The translations under genes and the position numbers were made by a program. 64,000 bases of DNA, taken from contig JAVHLR010000001.1 in NCBI GenBank assembly GCA_031082005.1, positions 749,251 to 813,250 on the forward strand, read 5' to 3'. The notes under the pieces are model-generated. The model worked only from the letters and a program-made list of their open reading frames with translations, was not told the origin of the DNA and ran no database searches. The stretch's first letter is position 1; the number at the start of each line of letters is the position of its first letter. Positions 60,851 through 64,000 of the stretch are shown one piece after another. This DNA is from Patescibacteria group bacterium (GTDB taxonomy: Bacteria > Patescibacteriota > Patescibacteriia > 2-12-FULL-60-25).

Positions 60851-61336
60851 TTATTGCACTATACCCAAGGCATTGGCGGTGTGCGCGCCTTTGACCAAAC
60901 CAGCGCTGTCAGCCGCGGTCCAGAAACTGATGGTGAAAGATGCGTTATTGCCGAGTGCCGGAGCGACCGTAATGAACGCAGGAGTACAGGCGGCCGCAGG
61001 AGCTGCTCCGCAAGCTGTAGTCGAATCCGGATCAGCAAACTGGTTAATGTTGATATAAGTGGCAGTCACGTCATCAGCACCTGCGCACGTGGCGTTATTA
61101 CAGATTTTGCATTCCGTAATCTTCTTGCCGATGGCACAAGCCGAATCAAACACCTTACCGTCACTCGCTGCTGCGTTATACGCCGCCACGATGCTCTTGA
61201 CGTTGGAGATTCTCTTTCCGTCCTTAGCCTTATCCCGCGCTCCACCGAAAGCAACCACGGCGAGTGTCGCCAGCAAGCCGATGATCGCGATGACGACCAA
61301 GAGCTCGATGAGCGTAAAACCTTTTTTATTTTGCAT
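60851..61336 (-). CDS. major type IV pilin (PilA-like)
   Basis: A 161-residue pilin: leader MQNKKG, then [20 protein letters not shown] with Glu+5, the near-consensus pilin N-terminus. The stalk [20 protein letters not shown] precedes a small head with six Cys ([27 protein letters not shown]), so up to three disulfides. The separate strong -10 and downstream terminator support it being the main structural pilin. Confidence 0.88.
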   Translation of the reverse strand: MQNKKGFTLIELLVVIAIIGLLATLAVVAFGGARDKAKDGKRISNVKSIVAAYNAAASDGKVFDSACAIGKKITECKICNNATCAGADDVTATYININQFADPDSTTACGAAPAAACTPAFITVAPALGNNASFTISFWTAADSAGLVKGAHTANALGIVQ

Positions 61337-61392
61337 AGTTCTTACTTTTTCTGACCTTAGCGGTCATTAGTTAAAGAATATTTTACGGACTA

Positions 61393-61398
61393 ATTATA
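61393..61398 (-). promoter_or_regulatory. consensus -10 of the pilA-like gene
   Basis: TATAAT on the minus strand at 61393-61398, with a poor -35. The leader of about 50 nt has a small GACC/GGTC hairpin. A second sigma factor or an activator may be needed. Confidence 0.55.
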
Positions 61399-61438
61399 GC
61401 ACATTTACCTCAAACAACCTAAACTTATCCACAGCCAT

Positions 61439-62650
61439 TTAAACCGCACTAGACAAACTATACAACGGCAAAAGGATGGCTGATACCAAAATGCCCACGC
61501 CGATACCTAGGATAATCAGCACCAGAGGCTCTATAAGCTTCGTCAGGTTACCGACCATGTTGTCGATTTCGCGCGAATAGAAAAAACTCACGCGGTTCAG
61601 GATGTCCTGGGTTTTTCCCGTGCCTTCACCGACCGACAGCATCTGCGTCACCATGGTCGGGACGAATTTATACCTGGTGAACGCCGTCGTTATCGAATTA
61701 CCGTCATTCACTTCGCGTATCGTCTCGAATACCACGTTGCGCCAGACTTCGTTGCCCACTACGCCCGATACGATCTCCAACGCCTCGACCAAATCGACTC
61801 CGCCCTTCATCAAGGTGGCCAACGATCTGGTGAAACGCACGACGTACATCTCACGGAAGAGATTACCGAAAATCGGCATATATATCTTGATCCAGTCCCA
61901 ACGATATCTGCCCAACGGTGTTTTGATGTAATACTTTATCCCGACGATCGAACCCAACACGAACACAATGATCAAATACCAAAACCTCTGGAAAAAATTC
62001 GACACCGCGATCAAGGTCAGAGTGGTCCAAGGCAGATCGACGTTCGCTTCGGTCAGCACGCCAACGAGCTTCGGCACCACAAAAGTCATCATGACGAAGC
62101 CCACGACGAACATGGCCGTGATGATGAATGCCGGATAGATCATCGCGCCCTTGATTTTGCTCGTAAGGTCGAAGTCCTTCTCCTGCTGTTCAGCCAGATA
62201 TTCCAAGACGTCACTCAACTGTCCGGACGTCTCGCCCGACCTGATCATGTTGATGAAAAACTGGGAAAATACGTCCGAGTGATGCTCGAACGCGTCCGAA
62301 AGTCGTGCGCCGCCTTCGATTTCGCCGGCGATATCTATCAGCACGCGCTGCATCAGCGGATTTTCCGACTGCCGAGCGATGTTCCTGACGGCTTCCGGCA
62401 ACGGCACCGCAGCCGAAACCATGACCGAAAGCGTGCGCGTAGTGATCACCAAGTCCTTCGGCTTAATCCTGTTCAGGAAATAAAGTATCGTCTTGGAAGC
62501 CGCCTCGACCGAGGTGTAGGGCTCGATCAGCATCGTCTCAAGACCTCGTTCCTCAATAGCCTGCTGCGCTGCGACCGAATCGTCAGCCTCAATCAAACCA
62601 GCCTGGATCTTCCCATCCGGCATCCGCGCTCGATACTTGAAAGTAGGCAT
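61439..62650 (-). CDS. pilC: type IV pilus inner-membrane platform protein PilC
   Basis: A 403-residue platform protein with two GspF/PilC domains. The N-terminal cytoplasmic part is TFKYRARMPDGKIQAGLIEA. Two repeats each end in membrane helices (FIITAMFVVGFVMMTFVVPKL, here as one helix of about 20 residues, and VLIILGIGVGILVSAILLPL at the C-terminus). The typical MIRSGETSGQLSDVLEYLA and MLSVGEGTGKTQDIL turns are present. It couples the PilB motor to pilus growth. The gene is 8 bp downstream of a receiver gene. Confidence 0.94.
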   Translation of the reverse strand: MPTFKYRARMPDGKIQAGLIEADDSVAAQQAIEERGLETMLIEPYTSVEAASKTILYFLNRIKPKDLVITTRTLSVMVSAAVPLPEAVRNIARQSENPLMQRVLIDIAGEIEGGARLSDAFEHHSDVFSQFFINMIRSGETSGQLSDVLEYLAEQQEKDFDLTSKIKGAMIYPAFIITAMFVVGFVMMTFVVPKLVGVLTEANVDLPWTTLTLIAVSNFFQRFWYLIIVFVLGSIVGIKYYIKTPLGRYRWDWIKIYMPIFGNLFREMYVVRFTRSLATLMKGGVDLVEALEIVSGVVGNEVWRNVVFETIREVNDGNSITTAFTRYKFVPTMVTQMLSVGEGTGKTQDILNRVSFFYSREIDNMVGNLTKLIEPLVLIILGIGVGILVSAILLPLYSLSSAV

Positions 62651-62658
62651 CGTTTAGA

Positions 62659-63030
62659 TCAACTCCCCAAAATCTCTTGAATCCGTTTTACCGTCTCATC
62701 AGGCAAAGAATGGGCTTTTATCACATATCCTTCCGCTCCAAGCTTCAAGCATCTTTCGACGTCCTCTTTCTGCCCGAGATTCGACAGAACCAAGACTTTA
62801 ATGCCCTTTGTCGCCTCATCCGCTTTTATCTTCTCCAGCACCTCAAAACCGTCCATCCTGGGCATCAATAAATCCAACAACACCAAATCCGGCCTGTCTT
62901 TTTGCGCCAGTTTCAAACCGTCCTCGCCGTTAGTCGCGAACGCCACCTCATACCCCGACAATTCCAGCTTCTGCGCGTAGATGCTGGCCAAGAAACCATC
63001 ATCTTCGATAATCAGCACTTTTTTCTTCAT
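62659..63030 (-). CDS. stand-alone response-regulator receiver in the pilus locus
   Basis: A 123-residue CheY-like protein with acidic pair D10/D11, phosphoacceptor D53 (LVLLDLLMPRMDGF), switch Ser (VLVLSNLG) and conserved Lys in YVIKAHS. It lies between pilB and pilC in one operon, so it probably modulates pilus assembly or twitching. Receivers of this type (PilG/PilH-like) are common in pilus loci. No kinase is visible here. Confidence 0.88.
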   Translation of the reverse strand: MKKKVLIIEDDGFLASIYAQKLELSGYEVAFATNGEDGLKLAQKDRPDLVLLDLLMPRMDGFEVLEKIKADEATKGIKVLVLSNLGQKEDVERCLKLGAEGYVIKAHSLPDETVKRIQEILGS

Positions 63031-63068
63031 ATGATTCGTTGTTTTTATGCTTAATCAGTGCCTCCCTG

Positions 63069-64000
63069 TTACGTGTCTTCTTGTGCCTCTTGACTCAACC
63101 TTAACACCTCTTCCACGGTCGTGAAACCTGACAATGCTTTCAATATCGCGTCTTGTCTCAAGGACAAAGCTTCTTGCCTTGCGATCTCCACCCTCACTTC
63201 TGCCACCGGAAAACCCTTTTCCACGATCCGTTTCATGCGATCCGTGAACTGAATCATCTCATCGATTGCGATGCGCCCCTGATAGCCGCTATTGCCGCAT
63301 CGTGCACAACCTTTTCCGTGGTAAAAGACTAAAGGCTTTTCTGGATCGAAACCCGACTCAAAGTATCTTTTCGGTATCGCTTTGATGTCAGCCTGCAGCT
63401 TATCCAGCGTTCTCTGTTCCAATACCTGCGGCTCTTTGCAGGCTTGGCAGATTTTCCTGGCCAACCTTTGCGCCACACCTAGGTTAAGCGTCGCCGCCAA
63501 CAAAAATGGTTCGACGCCCATGTCGACCAGACGAGGCACAAGCCCGAACACATCGTTCGTGTGCAAAGTCGAGAACACCAAATGACCTGTGAGCGAAGCA
63601 TGGATGGCGAGTTCTGCCGTTTCCCTATCGCGAATTTCACCGACCATGATGACATTCGGATCCTGACGCAACAGGGCGCGCAAACCCGCGGCGAATGTGT
63701 AATTCACTTCTGGTTTGATCTGCGACTGGTTGACCCCCTTGATGTAATACTCGACCGGATCTTCCAGCGTCGAGATGTTCACGCCCTCGCTGTTCAAAGA
63801 CGTAAGCGCTGCGAACAATGTCGTCGATTTTCCGGATCCCGTCGGACCTGTCACCAGCACCATGCCGAAAGGTCTATGGATTTCGGCGTGGATGACATCG
63901 ACATGTTCTTTACGGTAACCGAGATTCTCCAAAGTCGGTGCTGTCGCTGATGTATCCAAGATACGCATCACGATCTTCTCGTTATCCACGACCGGCAAAG
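63069..64000 (-). CDS. pilB: type IV pilus assembly ATPase PilB (5' end outside window)
   Basis: The C-terminal 310 codons of a GspE/PilB-type hexameric ATPase that powers pilus extension. Walker A GPTGSGKSTTLF, Asp box LEDPVEYYIKGVNQSQI, Walker B AVIMVGEIRDRETAEL (reads NVIMVGEIRDRE here), His box LTGHLVFSTLHTND, and the four-Cys zinc site CQACKEP...CARCGNSG that distinguishes PilB from PilT. The frame is still open at position 64000 (…LPVVDNEK), so no start is called. First gene of the pilB-receiver-pilC unit as far as visible. Confidence 0.93.
   Translation of the reverse strand, partial: LPVVDNEKIVMRILDTSATAPTLENLGYRKEHVDVIHAEIHRPFGMVLVTGPTGSGKSTTLFAALTSLNSEGVNISTLEDPVEYYIKGVNQSQIKPEVNYTFAAGLRALLRQDPNVIMVGEIRDRETAELAIHASLTGHLVFSTLHTNDVFGLVPRLVDMGVEPFLLAATLNLGVAQRLARKICQACKEPQVLEQRTLDKLQADIKAIPKRYFESGFDPEKPLVFYHGKGCARCGNSGYQGRIAIDEMIQFTDRMKRIVEKGFPVAEVRVEIARQEALSLRQDAILKALSGFTTVEEVLRLSQEAQEDT

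Overview
The window reads as chromosomal DNA of a small-genome, probably monoderm bacterium of the candidate phyla radiation (Patescibacteria). This is inferred from gene content and protein divergence, not from a marker phylogeny. The universal machinery is complete (SecA, DnaB, LigA, UvrA, UvrC, RecR, L21, GatCA, SHMT, MurB, MurC, RsmH). Several proteins have unusual signature residues (MurB, FolD, Lgt, the GT4 transferase), and UvrC lacks its C-terminal helix-hairpin-helix region. There is a type IV pilus locus but no biosynthetic operons. TGA works as a normal stop codon, which argues against the recoded Gracilibacteria and Absconditabacteria lineages.

Layout. 1-9.4 kb, minus strand: a YfiH-like purine-nucleoside enzyme (cut by the window edge), a PCC/DUF296 protein, secA, a secreted coiled-coil protein built from 11-residue repeats, hpf, murB and murC, then two single-gene units (a membrane-anchored unknown and a left-handed beta-helix protein). 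9.5-12.7 kb, plus strand: glyA and folD, separated by about 1 kb without a protein gene; on its minus strand this interval has a promoter, many hairpins and a terminator, and I call it a large structured non-coding RNA of about 820 nt. 12.7-23.6 kb: two membrane proteins, dnaB, a CYTH/degenerate-kinase protein, ybaB-recR, rplU, a receiver protein, DUF192, a WecA/TagO-like transferase, and a membrane-anchored double-AAA Clp ATPase with a membrane partner. 23.8-25.6 kb: the head of a division/cell-wall cluster (mraZ, rsmH, ftsL-like), with a clear promoter and three MraZ boxes. 25.9-37.5 kb: glpK, truncated uvrC, two large unknown proteins, uvrA, a CBS protein, an RRM protein with a structured leader, and a methyltransferase.

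37.6-48.6 kb is an AT-richer accessory region. It starts after tRNA-Ser(GGA) with a DUF4238 gene. It continues with a 2.7-kilo-residue secreted RHS polymorphic toxin, its probable 58-residue immunity protein, and a displaced orphan RHS tip with a CPCC-type putative immunity protein. The RHS part is flanked by about 75-bp direct repeats of the dsbA 3' end and its terminator, which suggests integration or allele exchange at the end of dsbA. 48.6-52.4 kb is an envelope thiol-redox and lipoprotein cluster (two DsbA-like proteins, a TrxB-like reductase, Lgt). 52.5-56.6 kb holds gatA, gatC and ligA. 56.6-64 kb is a type IV pilus locus: minor pilins, prepilin peptidase, two further pilins, pilC, a receiver protein and pilB (cut by the window end).

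The most unusual dispersed signal is a family of six hairpin elements at 23.6, 25.8, 27.5, 53.96, 54.05 and 60.2 kb. All have the same orientation. They share a conserved loop-side core of about 38-40 nt but have locus-specific arms, up to 27 bp of perfect inverted repeat. At one locus an arm includes the last codons and the stop codon of uvrC. A second genome-scale pattern is a set of sigma70-type promoters placed so close to the start codon (glyA, dnaB, ybaB, rplU, the permease) that their mRNAs should be nearly leaderless.
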